Source of the DNA: JABDIP01 sp965250245
GTDB lineage: Bacteria; Pseudomonadota; Alphaproteobacteria; DSM-16000; Inquilinaceae
Reading direction: 5' to 3'
DNA: 64,000 bases
Assembly (NCBI GenBank): GCA_965250245.1
Contig: OZ252296.1
Location: 4,898,001 to 4,962,000, forward strand
The translations under genes were made by a program, and so were the position numbers. The notes under the pieces were generated by a model. That model was not told where the DNA came from and ran no database searches. It saw nothing but the letters and a program-made list of their open reading frames with translations. Positions 18,200 to 27,469 of the stretch are shown in pieces (position 1 is the first letter of the stretch; every line of letters begins with the position of its first letter).

Positions 18200-19179
18200 G
18201 GCTGGAATACTTTGATCCGCGACGCCGGGATCTCTCCCAGCATTCGTTTGAAATAGGCAACGGTCGTGGCGAGCCCGTCGGCCAGCCGCACCTTCGGCTC
18301 CCAATCCAAAATCTCCATCGCCCTGGTGATATCGGGCCTGCGGCGCGTCGGGTCGTCCCGGGGCAACGGGACCTGGACCACCTTGGACGCCGATCCGCAG
18401 AGGTCGATGACCATGTCGGCCAGTTCGCGAATCGTGATCTCGTTCGGGTTGCCGAGATTGATCGGGCCCGTCGGCGCCGACTCACGGTTCATATAGGTGG
18501 TCATCGCCGCGACCATATCGTCGACCGCGCAGAACGACCGGGTTTGGGAGCCATCCCCGGTGATGGTGATGTCACGGCCGAGAAGCGCCTGGACAATGAA
18601 GTTCGACACCACACGTCCGTCCGATGGATGCATTCGCGGACCGTAGGTGTTGAAGATCCTCACGACACGGATGTCGACGCCGTGCTGCCGATGGTAGTCG
18701 AAGAAGAGCGTCTCGGCGCAGCGCTTGCCTTCATCATAGCAGGCGCGCGGCCCGATCGGATTGACGTTGCCCCAGTACTCCTCGCGCTGCGGGTGCTGGG
18801 TGGGGTCGCCATACACCTCGCTGGTCGACGCCTGCAGGATGCGGGCGTTGCATCGCCTGGCCAGCCCCAGCATGTTGATCGCGCCATGCACAGAGGTCTT
18901 AACGGTCTGCACCGGATCGTGCTGGTAGTGGAGCGGGCTGGCCGGGCAGGCAAGGTTATAGACCTGGTCGACATGCAGCAGCAGCGGTTCGGTCACGTCA
19001 TGCCGGATGAACTCGAAGTTCGGTCGCGGAAGGAGATGGGCGATGTTCGCCTTCGTGCCGGTGAAGAGGTTGTCGAGGCAGATGACATCGTGCCCGTCCT
19101 CCACCAGCCGCTCGCAGAGATGCGACCCTATGAAGCCGGCTCCTCCGGTCACCAGAACGCGTTCCTGCAGATGCTTCAT
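18196..19179 (-). CDS. UDP-glucuronate decarboxylase (UDP-xylose synthase type SDR)
   Basis: This 327-aa extended short-chain dehydrogenase turns UDP-glucuronate into UDP-xylose. Seen: NAD-binding VTGGAGFIGSHLCERL near the start, YNLACPASPLHYQHDPVQT and GPRACYDEGKR (YxxxK with catalytic Tyr), RIFNTYGPRM and the C-terminal RRRPDITRA typical of UXS. The ATG at 19179 is chosen because it places the Rossmann motif directly after it. It is first in the minus-strand operon with the GT2 and GtrA genes. Confidence 0.92.
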   Translation of the reverse strand: MKHLQERVLVTGGAGFIGSHLCERLVEDGHDVICLDNLFTGTKANIAHLLPRPNFEFIRHDVTEPLLLHVDQVYNLACPASPLHYQHDPVQTVKTSVHGAINMLGLARRCNARILQASTSEVYGDPTQHPQREEYWGNVNPIGPRACYDEGKRCAETLFFDYHRQHGVDIRVVRIFNTYGPRMHPSDGRVVSNFIVQALLGRDITITGDGSQTRSFCAVDDMVAAMTTYMNRESAPTGPINLGNPNEITIRELADMVIDLCGSASKVVQVPLPRDDPTRRRPDITRAMEILDWEPKVRLADGLATTVAYFKRMLGEIPASRIKVFQP

Positions 19180-19401
19180 GGGATCGATGGCCTTTGTTCG
19201 ACGGCGGTCCGGGCGTCTGGTTCTTAGTGGATATGACAGGCGAAATCCAGAGATCGCCGACGGGTCCCGGCGGCATGGAGGTGGCGCTTCCCGGCGGTGT
19301 GTATTCAGGGACGCGGCAGATGCGGCTTGCATTGCCACCAGGATCGGGCGATAGCGGCTCGTCGACCCGATGATCGGAGGCCGCCAAGTGCGCATGCCTC
19401 G

Positions 19402-20409
<1,008 letters not shown>

Positions 20410-20414
20410 GAGCG

Positions 20415-22952
20415 TCAGTCGCCGGCGGCGTGGTCCAGGGTCGGGGCGACCTTTTCGGCCGGCTCGGACTGCGGCGAGCGGACCGGCAGCACACAGCTGA
20501 CCGTCGTGCCCTCGCCGGGCTGGGAGTCCATCTCGACCCGGCCGCCATGCATCTCCACCAGGCTCTTGACCAGCGCCAGGCCCAGGCCGACGCCCTGGTC
20601 GTGGTGGCCGTAGCCGCGCTCGAAGCGGCCGAACAGGCGGCCCTGCTCGGCCTCGTCGATGCCCACGCCGGTGTCCTTGACGAACAGCCAGATGCGGTCG
20701 CCGTCGCGCTTGGCCGACAGGGTGATGACGCCGCCGGCCGGGGTGAACTTGATGGCGTTGCTGACCAGGTTGTGCAGGGCCTGCTTCAGCCGCCGCTCAT
20801 CCGCCTGGATCTTGCTGGCCCGCACCTTCGGGTCGACCCGGATGGTCAGGTTCTGCTTGCCGGCCCATTCATGGGTCAGGTCGTAGACACTCTGCAGCAC
20901 CGCCTTCACGTCGACCTGCTGATAGTTCAGCGACATGTACCCGGCCTCGATGGTGGCCAGGTCCAGGATGTCGTTGATCAGCGCCAGCAGCCGTTCCGAC
21001 GCGTCGGTGATGCTGCGGGTGTATTCCGACTGGCGGACGTTCAGCTTGCCGAAGTACTCGTGATTGAGGATTTCCGCGAACCCCATGATCGCGTTCAGCG
21101 GCGTGCGCAGCTGGTACGACACATTGGCGATGAACTCGGTCTTGAGCTGGTCGGCCGTCTCCAGCGCGTCGTTGATGCGGCGCAGCGCCTGCTCCACCCG
21201 GGCGCTGTCGGTCACGTCCAGATAGCTGTTCAGCACGCCGCCATCGGGCAGCGGCACGGTGACGTAGTGCAGGATCGTCTGGTCGCTGCGTTCGATGCGC
21301 CCGGTGCCGGCGTCGCGATCCAAGGCCCGGGAGATCATCTCCTCGCGCCGGCCCGACCAGTCCTCGCCGGTATCGAAGAACACCCGGGTCTTGTCGATGA
21401 TCTCCGAGACATGGGGCTGGCCGCCGACATCGTCCGGCGTCAGGTTCCACAGCGCCAGGAAGGCGGGGTTGCTGAGCCGCAACCGGCCGTCGCTGCCATA
21501 CACGGCGATGCCCTCGGCCAGATTGTCCAGCGTCTCCTGCTGCACCGCCATCAGGGTGTTGTAGTTGCGCTCCAGCGCCAGCGAGCTGGTCACGTCCTCC
21601 TGCATGAACAGCAGGCCGCCGAACGGGTGCGGCGTGATGACCTGGCGCAGGGTGGTGCCGTCGGGCAGGTGCAGGGTGTCGTCGCTGGATTCGATCAGCG
21701 AGGTGAAGAGGTCCATCTGGCCCTTCTTGAAGGCCGGGAAGTCGGCGTATTCCGGCAGCCGCCGGCGCTCGCGCAGATCCTCCAGCACCTCGCTCATGGC
21801 CGGCTGGGAATCCAGCCAGCGCTCGTCGAACCCCCACAGGGACACATAGGCCTGGTTGAAGAAGGTCAGGCGCTTGTCCGGGCCGAAGATGGCGGTGGCG
21901 GTCTTGAGCTGCTCCAGCGCCTCGGCATGGGCGTCGACATGGCGGCGCAGCTCGGCCTCGGCCAGCTCCTGGTTGGTCAGGTCGACCGCGTAGCCGACCA
22001 GCACCGCCTCCGCCCCGTCGGGCAGCGGCGCCTCCAGCTTCAGCGGCATCTCGGTGAGCGCGATCCAGCGGCGCTCTCCGGCCATCACGATGTGGTGCGA
22101 TTCGGAGACGGCGCCGTCCTCGGACCGGGCCCGGGCCGCCAGCGCCCGGCCGCCCTCGTCGATGGCGCCGGCGCCGATCTGGCCCTGGCTGCCCAGCACT
22201 TCCTCGACCGTGGAATCCATCGCCACCGCATAGGCGGTGTTGACCCAGACGAGCTCAAGGTCCGCGTCGCGCAGCCAGACCGGCATGGGCAGCGCCTCGA
22301 GCATGCCGCAGAACGTCGCCTCCTGGCCGATGGCGCGGGCCAGCGCATCGGCGTCATGGGCCGCCGCCGCCTCGCGATCGGTGACGTCGGAGACCCAGAG
22401 CACGTCGAAATGGGAGTCGCCGTGATAGGCGCGGCCGCGCCGCCCGGTCATCCGCAGCGTCTTCACCTCGCCGCCATGGCGGGCGGCGGCGGTCTTCACG
22501 GTCAGGCGGAAGGCGGTGCCGTCATTGCGCAGGCGCACGAAGGCGCGGCGCAGCCCCTCGGCGTCGTCCTTGTCGAGCGCCAGTTCGATGTCCTCGAGCG
22601 TGCGCACCGAATCGACACCCAGCATCCGGACGAATCCGTCGGACACGGCCAGCGCGCCGGAGGTGTCCCAGCCGCAGCAGGATTGCGGTGCCGCATCCAG
22701 GAAGGCTTCCAGCCGCAGGGTCTCGCCGGCGAAGTGCCCGGCCCGCGCCGTTTCGTCCTTCACCCGGCGGCGCAGCAACGCCAGCACCACCAGCGCCACT
22801 GTCGCGGCGATCAGGAAGCCGGCCATGCCGCCGCCGAGCAGATAGCCGGCGGGGCCGATATCCGACTCCACGGTCTGACTCACCGCGGCATTGGCGGGCA
22901 GGACCAGGATCATCGTTGGGCCGAAAAGCCGCAGCGGCCAGGAGGGCGTCAT
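20415..22952 (-). CDS. divL: DivL-like PAS-domain kinase with tyrosine in the H-box
   Basis: An 845-aa membrane sensor kinase. A hydrophobic N-terminus and a transmembrane helix (about 38-60) are followed by several PAS-like regions (about 80-590), a DHp domain and a HATPase_c domain. The H-box reads IANVSYQLRTPLN, with Tyr613 where histidine kinases have His; the codon is TAC at 21114-21116. The ATPase boxes are present (LHNLVSNAIKFT, VKDTGVGI, HDQGVGLGLALVK). Tyr in this position is the hallmark of DivL, the CtrA-pathway kinase of alphaproteobacteria that modulates CckA. The ATG at 22952 precedes the hydrophobic segment. Confidence 0.88.
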   Translation of the reverse strand: MTPSWPLRLFGPTMILVLPANAAVSQTVESDIGPAGYLLGGGMAGFLIAATVALVVLALLRRRVKDETARAGHFAGETLRLEAFLDAAPQSCCGWDTSGALAVSDGFVRMLGVDSVRTLEDIELALDKDDAEGLRRAFVRLRNDGTAFRLTVKTAAARHGGEVKTLRMTGRRGRAYHGDSHFDVLWVSDVTDREAAAAHDADALARAIGQEATFCGMLEALPMPVWLRDADLELVWVNTAYAVAMDSTVEEVLGSQGQIGAGAIDEGGRALAARARSEDGAVSESHHIVMAGERRWIALTEMPLKLEAPLPDGAEAVLVGYAVDLTNQELAEAELRRHVDAHAEALEQLKTATAIFGPDKRLTFFNQAYVSLWGFDERWLDSQPAMSEVLEDLRERRRLPEYADFPAFKKGQMDLFTSLIESSDDTLHLPDGTTLRQVITPHPFGGLLFMQEDVTSSLALERNYNTLMAVQQETLDNLAEGIAVYGSDGRLRLSNPAFLALWNLTPDDVGGQPHVSEIIDKTRVFFDTGEDWSGRREEMISRALDRDAGTGRIERSDQTILHYVTVPLPDGGVLNSYLDVTDSARVEQALRRINDALETADQLKTEFIANVSYQLRTPLNAIMGFAEILNHEYFGKLNVRQSEYTRSITDASERLLALINDILDLATIEAGYMSLNYQQVDVKAVLQSVYDLTHEWAGKQNLTIRVDPKVRASKIQADERRLKQALHNLVSNAIKFTPAGGVITLSAKRDGDRIWLFVKDTGVGIDEAEQGRLFGRFERGYGHHDQGVGLGLALVKSLVEMHGGRVEMDSQPGEGTTVSCVLPVRSPQSEPAEKVAPTLDHAAGD

Positions 22953-23374
22953 CCGAACCTGACTGGCTCTCGGTAATGAACAGTGCACGGCCGCCAACTT
23001 ACCGTGGCTCGCGCGGCACAAACAAGGCGGCTTTGCGGCAAATGCTTAGCCAACGGCAGGCGCTCGGCTTCCTCTCTCGGAATCGTCGGGATTGGCGCGA
23101 TGCTCGGTCGACGCAGGATCCGGACACCCTGCGCAATGGTATTACTGCAAAGCGAGGTTGCGCGCGGAAGTTGTATCGTCTATTGGTAGAGGGTGTAGAT
23201 CATAGTCCAGACATTAATTGAAGCCAGCGAACCGCAAGCGGGTATTTTCGAACCTCGCCGGTCGCGAATCTGAAAATCTGATTCCGTGAATCCACTCACC
23301 GGCAACGGGCGGGTCTTGCACCCTCGACTCACGATTCAGTGCGCCACCCGTGCCGCCTATTCGGAGGACATTTG
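22953..23374. other. 422-bp intergenic region between divL and a plus-strand gene
   Basis: Divergent promoter region with lower GC in its right half. I inspected the 23120-23240 stretch for a tRNA and found no cloverleaf with a T-loop. The bases just before 23375 contain GGAGG for the downstream gene. Confidence 0.4.
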
Positions 23375-23803
23375 ATGGATGCTCCGCCACTAGACAAAGC
23401 GTTAGAGGCCTTCAAACACGGCGATCGCGAATTCCTTGCTGGCGTCCGGGAAGCCGCCCGGAGCGGCGACAGTCCAGTGAAAGTCAAGACATGGGAACTG
23501 ACCTACGATCCTCGCACGCAGATGCTGGAGGCAAACTGGATTGTGCTCGTCACGCGTCCGAGCGGATACATCTCGGCCACTATCGGCAGATTGGACAATG
23601 GCTACGAGGAGTTCTGCGACCACATTGATCATCGCCGCTCTTCCATGAGCGTTCAGACGCAGGATGACAATTGGGGCTGGCTGGGAATTCGTTATCGTCC
23701 CACGCAAAAGGAAACCATCACCGCAGAGATATACGGGGTGGTGAGAGGGCCCAAGGGAAAGGAGGAATGGTTCTCGCTGGAAGCCTCAACCGAGATCGGC
23801 TAA
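23375..23803 (+). CDS. hypothetical protein (142 aa)
   Basis: A soluble protein of unknown function, with no signal peptide and no membrane segment. It alternates charged and aromatic residues (DDNWGWLGIRYRPTQKE, KEEWFSLEAS), suggesting a compact alpha/beta fold. The ATG at 23375 has GGAGG nine bases upstream, which decides the start. It is convergent with ahcY. Confidence 0.65.
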   Translation: MDAPPLDKALEAFKHGDREFLAGVREAARSGDSPVKVKTWELTYDPRTQMLEANWIVLVTRPSGYISATIGRLDNGYEEFCDHIDHRRSSMSVQTQDDNWGWLGIRYRPTQKETITAEIYGVVRGPKGKEEWFSLEASTEIG

Positions 23804-23908
23804 CCGAGGCCGCTGATTGGAACCATCGCTTCCCAGCCGAGGCCCTTCATCGCAGGGCAAAAGGGGGAAGCCGGAAATCGCCAATCGCGGCCCCAGCAGC
23901 CATCTCGT

Positions 23909-25231
23909 TCAGTATCGATAGTGCTCCGGCTTGAACGGGCCCGCTGACTCGATGCCGAGATAATCCGCCTGCACCGGGGTCAGCTCGGTGAGCGTGGCGC
24001 CGAGCTTCTTCAGGTGCAGGTTGGCGACCTTCTCGTCCAGCGCCTTGGGCAACACGTGCACGTCGATCGAATAGCGATCGGAATGGTTCCACAGCTCGAT
24101 CTGGGCCAGCACCTGGTTGGTGAAGGAGGCGCTCATCACGAAACTCGGATGGCCGGTGGCGCAGCCGAGATTGACCAGCCTACCCTTGGCCAGGACGATC
24201 AGGCGCTTGCCGTCGGGGAAGACCACCTCGTCGACCTGCGGCTTGACCTCTTCCCATTTGTAGTTCTGCAGCGCCTCGATCTGAATCTCGCTGTCGAAGT
24301 GCCCGATATTGGCGACGATCGCCCGGTCCTTCATGTCGCGCATGTGGTCCAGCGTGATGACGTCGACATTGCCGGTGGCGGTGACGAACATGTCGCCGAC
24401 CGGCGCCGCCTTGTCCATGGTGACGACCTCGTACCCCTCCATGGCGGCCTGCAGGGCGCAGATCGGGTCGATCTCGGTGACCATGACGCGCGCGCCCTGG
24501 CTGCGCAGGCTGGCGGCCGAGCCCTTGCCCACATCGCCATAGCCGCAGACCACGGCGACCTTGCCGGCCATCATCACGTCGGTGGCGCGCTTGATGCCGT
24601 CGACCAGGCTCTCGCGGCAGCCATAGAGGTTGTCGAACTTGGACTTGGTGACGCTGTCGTTGACGTTGATCGCCGGCACCTTGAGCGTGCCCTTCTTGGC
24701 CATCTCGTAGAGCCGGTGCACGCCGGTCGTGGTCTCCTCGCTGAGGCCCTTCACGTCCTTCAGCAGGTGGGCGTACTTCTCGTCATGCATCAGGAGCGTC
24801 AGGTCGCCGCCATCGTCCAGGATCAGGTTCGGCGTCCAGCCGTCCGGGCCCTCGATAGTCTGCTCGATGCACCACCAGAACTCCTCCTCGGTCTCGCCCT
24901 TCCAGGCGAAAACCGGAATGCCGGCCGCCGCGATCGCCGCCGCCGCCTGGTCCTGGGTCGAGAAGATGTTGCAGGACGACCAGCGCACCTCGGCCCCGAG
25001 ATCGATCAACGTCTCGATCAGCACCGCCGTCTGGATGGTCATGTGCAGGCACCCGGCGATCCGCGCGCCCTTCAGCGGCTTCTTCCCCGCATACTCTTCC
25101 CGCAGCGCCATCAACCCCGGCATCTCGGTCTCGGCGATCGCGATCTCCTTGCGGCCCCAATCGGCCAACGCGATATCCGCCACCTTGCAGTCGCTAAACC
25201 CACCGGCATCCGGCATCTCGAAATCCCTCAT
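23909..25231 (-). CDS. ahcY: adenosylhomocysteinase (SAH hydrolase)
   Basis: A 440-aa enzyme that splits S-adenosylhomocysteine into homocysteine and adenosine, recycling the methyl cycle by-product. Seen: N-terminal KVADIALADWGRKEI, HMTIQTAVLIETL, the NAD-binding VVCGYGDVGKGSA, and the C-terminal KPEHYRY. All parts of the family are present. A GTG directly precedes the ATG at 25231; the ATG is taken. A near-perfect operator-like palindrome lies 55-70 bases upstream. Confidence 0.96.
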   Translation of the reverse strand: MRDFEMPDAGGFSDCKVADIALADWGRKEIAIAETEMPGLMALREEYAGKKPLKGARIAGCLHMTIQTAVLIETLIDLGAEVRWSSCNIFSTQDQAAAAIAAAGIPVFAWKGETEEEFWWCIEQTIEGPDGWTPNLILDDGGDLTLLMHDEKYAHLLKDVKGLSEETTTGVHRLYEMAKKGTLKVPAINVNDSVTKSKFDNLYGCRESLVDGIKRATDVMMAGKVAVVCGYGDVGKGSAASLRSQGARVMVTEIDPICALQAAMEGYEVVTMDKAAPVGDMFVTATGNVDVITLDHMRDMKDRAIVANIGHFDSEIQIEALQNYKWEEVKPQVDEVVFPDGKRLIVLAKGRLVNLGCATGHPSFVMSASFTNQVLAQIELWNHSDRYSIDVHVLPKALDEKVANLHLKKLGATLTELTPVQADYLGIESAGPFKPEHYRY

Positions 25232-25285
25232 CACTCTGGCTGGAAATTGGCTCCGATGTACCAGCCGCAGGGTACGGCAGCAAGC

Positions 25286-25301
25286 ATAAAGATTTCTTTA
25301 T
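25286..25301. promoter_or_regulatory. palindromic operator upstream of ahcY
   Basis: ATAAAGATTTCTTTAT is a perfect 7+7 inverted repeat around TT. It lies just downstream of a plausible minus-strand promoter (TTGCAT at 25330-25325, TATATA about 18 bases on). Its position fits a repressor site at the ahcY transcription start. An ArsR-family SAH-sensing regulator such as SahR would make sense, but I cannot confirm the motif match. Confidence 0.6.
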
Positions 25302-26004
25302 ATATAGAATTTGGCGCACCAGTCATGCAACAGTGGCAAGGTGCCGGCTGCCGGCTATTTATGGCCGATGCCGAACGGGCAGTGACACAAGCTAGAGGAG
25401 CTGGTGACCGTGCCGAACACGATCACCGGGCCGAACTGGTTCGGCGAGCTGATCAACATGACACTCCAAGAGAGATTCGACGGGATACCGCTGGGGGATT
25501 TCTACTACGATCCCTCGTCGACCTGTTGCGCCGACTAAGGAGGACGGCGAGCTGGGCTGGTACGAGACGGTCGGCAACCTGATCAATCACCCGATCTTCT
25601 CGGCCCCCGACTAACGAACTGTCCCCGCTGTTCGAGGCGATACGGATCCCGATGACGCGGACGATCGACGGGCACATCCCGAGCCTGCTGATCTGCCTGA
25701 CGCTGAGTAAAACCCGGCACGCCTACGCCGCGGGCTACCGGTTCTGCAAGCAGAACATCCCCGGCTCCAATATCGACAACCCGAAGCCGGAGAAGAACGA
25801 ACGGAGTCGATGGGCCGAGGCCGATCAGTACATTCTGCTCAATGCATCCTGCCGGGCGCCGGCGAGTGGGACCAGGTGACGGGCCGGGAGGAGCGACGGT
25901 GGCGGCCGGGGTCGAAGCGAAGGACATTTACGAGAGGGAATTCAGTGTATTGGGTTGAACTTTCTTCTTCAGTTCAACAGAGACAATTCGCAGTATGAAT
26001 GCAC
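25302..26004. other. decayed, unassigned sequence between ahcY and an AT-rich membrane gene
   Basis: Several short plus-strand frames follow each other. One runs from a GTG at 25404 (good AGAGGAG leader) to 25538. A second covers about 25550-25616 and a third lies within about 25616-25879. The first two share an N-W/Y-[FE]...LIN theme, as if pieces of one broken or repeated gene. None matches a family I recognise. Confidence 0.35.
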
Positions 26005-26865
26005 TTAGGGGTTGCTTGATCGGTTTTCCACTTCTGTTTCCAGGAAGTCCTCAACCGGATATCCAAGTCCGTATAGTTTAAAGAGATTGATCATCTCATC
26101 CATTCGATGCCAGATCTGATAAACCAAGCGTTCGATCTTCTGGTCTACTCCGGTATCACCCGTGAGCAGAACAGCAACACCATTTTTGAGAATAACGTAG
26201 TCAGATAGCTGTTCACCAAATATTCCTTTGAGCTCTTTTTGATAGCTTTCGGGAACTAGTTTGTAGTGCTCAATGTAATCAAATATTGATTCTTGTTCAA
26301 GATAACTCATTCGAGTAATATTGTAATGTAAACTGGACTGAATTTCTATTATCGAATGAATTTTCCTTAGAATGCGCGAAGTTCTTTCCTCATCATATTC
26401 AAGGCGATCCTCTCCAAGTATTTCCAATAACTCTCTGGGATTATAATCTTTCTGAAATTCTCGTTCAGAATAACTTCTTATCTCGATTAGGAGATTCGGA
26501 AGCAGATAACGAGAGAAAAGGGAGTACTTTTCAGAAGAAACATACGAGATTCTATCAATAGAGTGATTTATCTCACTATAGTTATATTGCTTTCTTTTCA
26601 GAGAAAAATAGAATATTGTCAAAAGAATAAATGTGAGAAGAAATATACCGCCGATTGATATTCTATTGTCTATATACCAGAGAGAACTATCGAAGATAAA
26701 ACGACCCGCCAGCACTACGACTAACAGTAGAGATAGGAAAAACAGCGAATAGATCACGCCCCTGCGTCGGAGGCGTTTCCGCTGGGCCAGCAATGCCCAG
26801 AGAGGCTTCGGTTCCGGCCTTTGGGCTTTTTCTCTAGCGAAGATGCCTTCAGATATCGCAGTCAC
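26005..26865 (-). CDS. hypothetical membrane-anchored protein (286 aa), AT-rich
   Basis: After a basic N-terminus (QRKRLRRRG) come two hydrophobic helices (about 37-58 and 70-88), and then about 200 soluble, charged residues that look helical (EIRSYSEREFQ, LEILGEDRLEYDEERTSRIL). Function unknown. Codon use is strikingly AT-rich (ATA, AGA, TTA frequent) against a backbone that avoids these, so the gene was probably acquired. The layout, two TM helices and a cytoplasmic domain, occurs in some phage-defence proteins, but no motif links it to one. Confidence 0.7.
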   Translation of the reverse strand: MTAISEGIFAREKAQRPEPKPLWALLAQRKRLRRRGVIYSLFFLSLLLVVVLAGRFIFDSSLWYIDNRISIGGIFLLTFILLTIFYFSLKRKQYNYSEINHSIDRISYVSSEKYSLFSRYLLPNLLIEIRSYSEREFQKDYNPRELLEILGEDRLEYDEERTSRILRKIHSIIEIQSSLHYNITRMSYLEQESIFDYIEHYKLVPESYQKELKGIFGEQLSDYVILKNGVAVLLTGDTGVDQKIERLVYQIWHRMDEMINLFKLYGLGYPVEDFLETEVENRSSNP

Positions 26866-26947
26866 GCTGTTCCCTGTCTAATTGTGGACTTATCTGCTTA
26901 ATTCACTTCTTGGTCAGCTGACACAAGGAGTTTTGTTGGTCTAAACA

Positions 26948-27286
26948 CTAGGGCCCTACTGGTTTCGCATTCACCGAGAGTATGCCGGTCATGCCAAAAC
27001 CGCAAACTGTTGCCTGTGTGGGTGTGCTCGGCTCAGCAATAAGCATTACAACTGTCGCTCCAATGACCGAGGTTATGAACACATCGACGACAATTACAAT
27101 CGGATGTGCACTGTGACCGACATCGATGTTGATTGCTCTGCAAACCGAAAAAAGCTGTTTATTGGTCTCGCGATTGAAGAGAAGTAGCGCCAATGCACCC
27201 ACAAATACGCAAGAAAAGAGGACAGCCTGTTTGCTAGTCAAAAATTCAGTAATATCTAACATGTTGCGTGCAACTTGAGCGATCAA
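26948..27286 (-). CDS. hypothetical small membrane protein (about 104-112 aa)
   Basis: Two hydrophobic segments (VLFSCVFVGALALLLF and PIVIVVDVFITSVIGATVVMLI) separated by a short polar loop. The alternative ATG at 27262 (MLDITEFL) is equally good as a start. Unknown function. AT-rich like the gene downstream on the same strand, from which it is separated by about 80 bases. Confidence 0.55.
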   Translation of the reverse strand: MIAQVARNMLDITEFLTSKQAVLFSCVFVGALALLLFNRETNKQLFSVCRAINIDVGHSAHPIVIVVDVFITSVIGATVVMLIAEPSTPTQATVCGFGMTGILSVNAKPVGP

Positions 27287-27469
27287 CGCAGAACGGTTTG
27301 GCTTGCAAATCAGGGAGCCAAGACTGCCCGTGCAATTTTATGTCACAGTATCAGAAATCAGTTTCTGGCGCGAATCCGGCCGCATTTGGAGGGGGGCAAT
27401 ATTGCCTTCTGGCACCGGCGAGTGGATTACAGTGATAGATTACAAAATCCCCAAATGCGAACGCTGCGC

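Noticed and set aside
23120..23240. Possible tRNA
   Set aside because: The sequence has a D-arm-like stretch (TTGGTAGAGG) but no T-loop GTTCGA and no acceptor stem pairing.
25232..25400. SAH or SAM-II riboswitch before ahcY
   Set aside because: The leader is only about 60-70 bases and I could not find the conserved core; the DNA palindrome explains the conserved look better.
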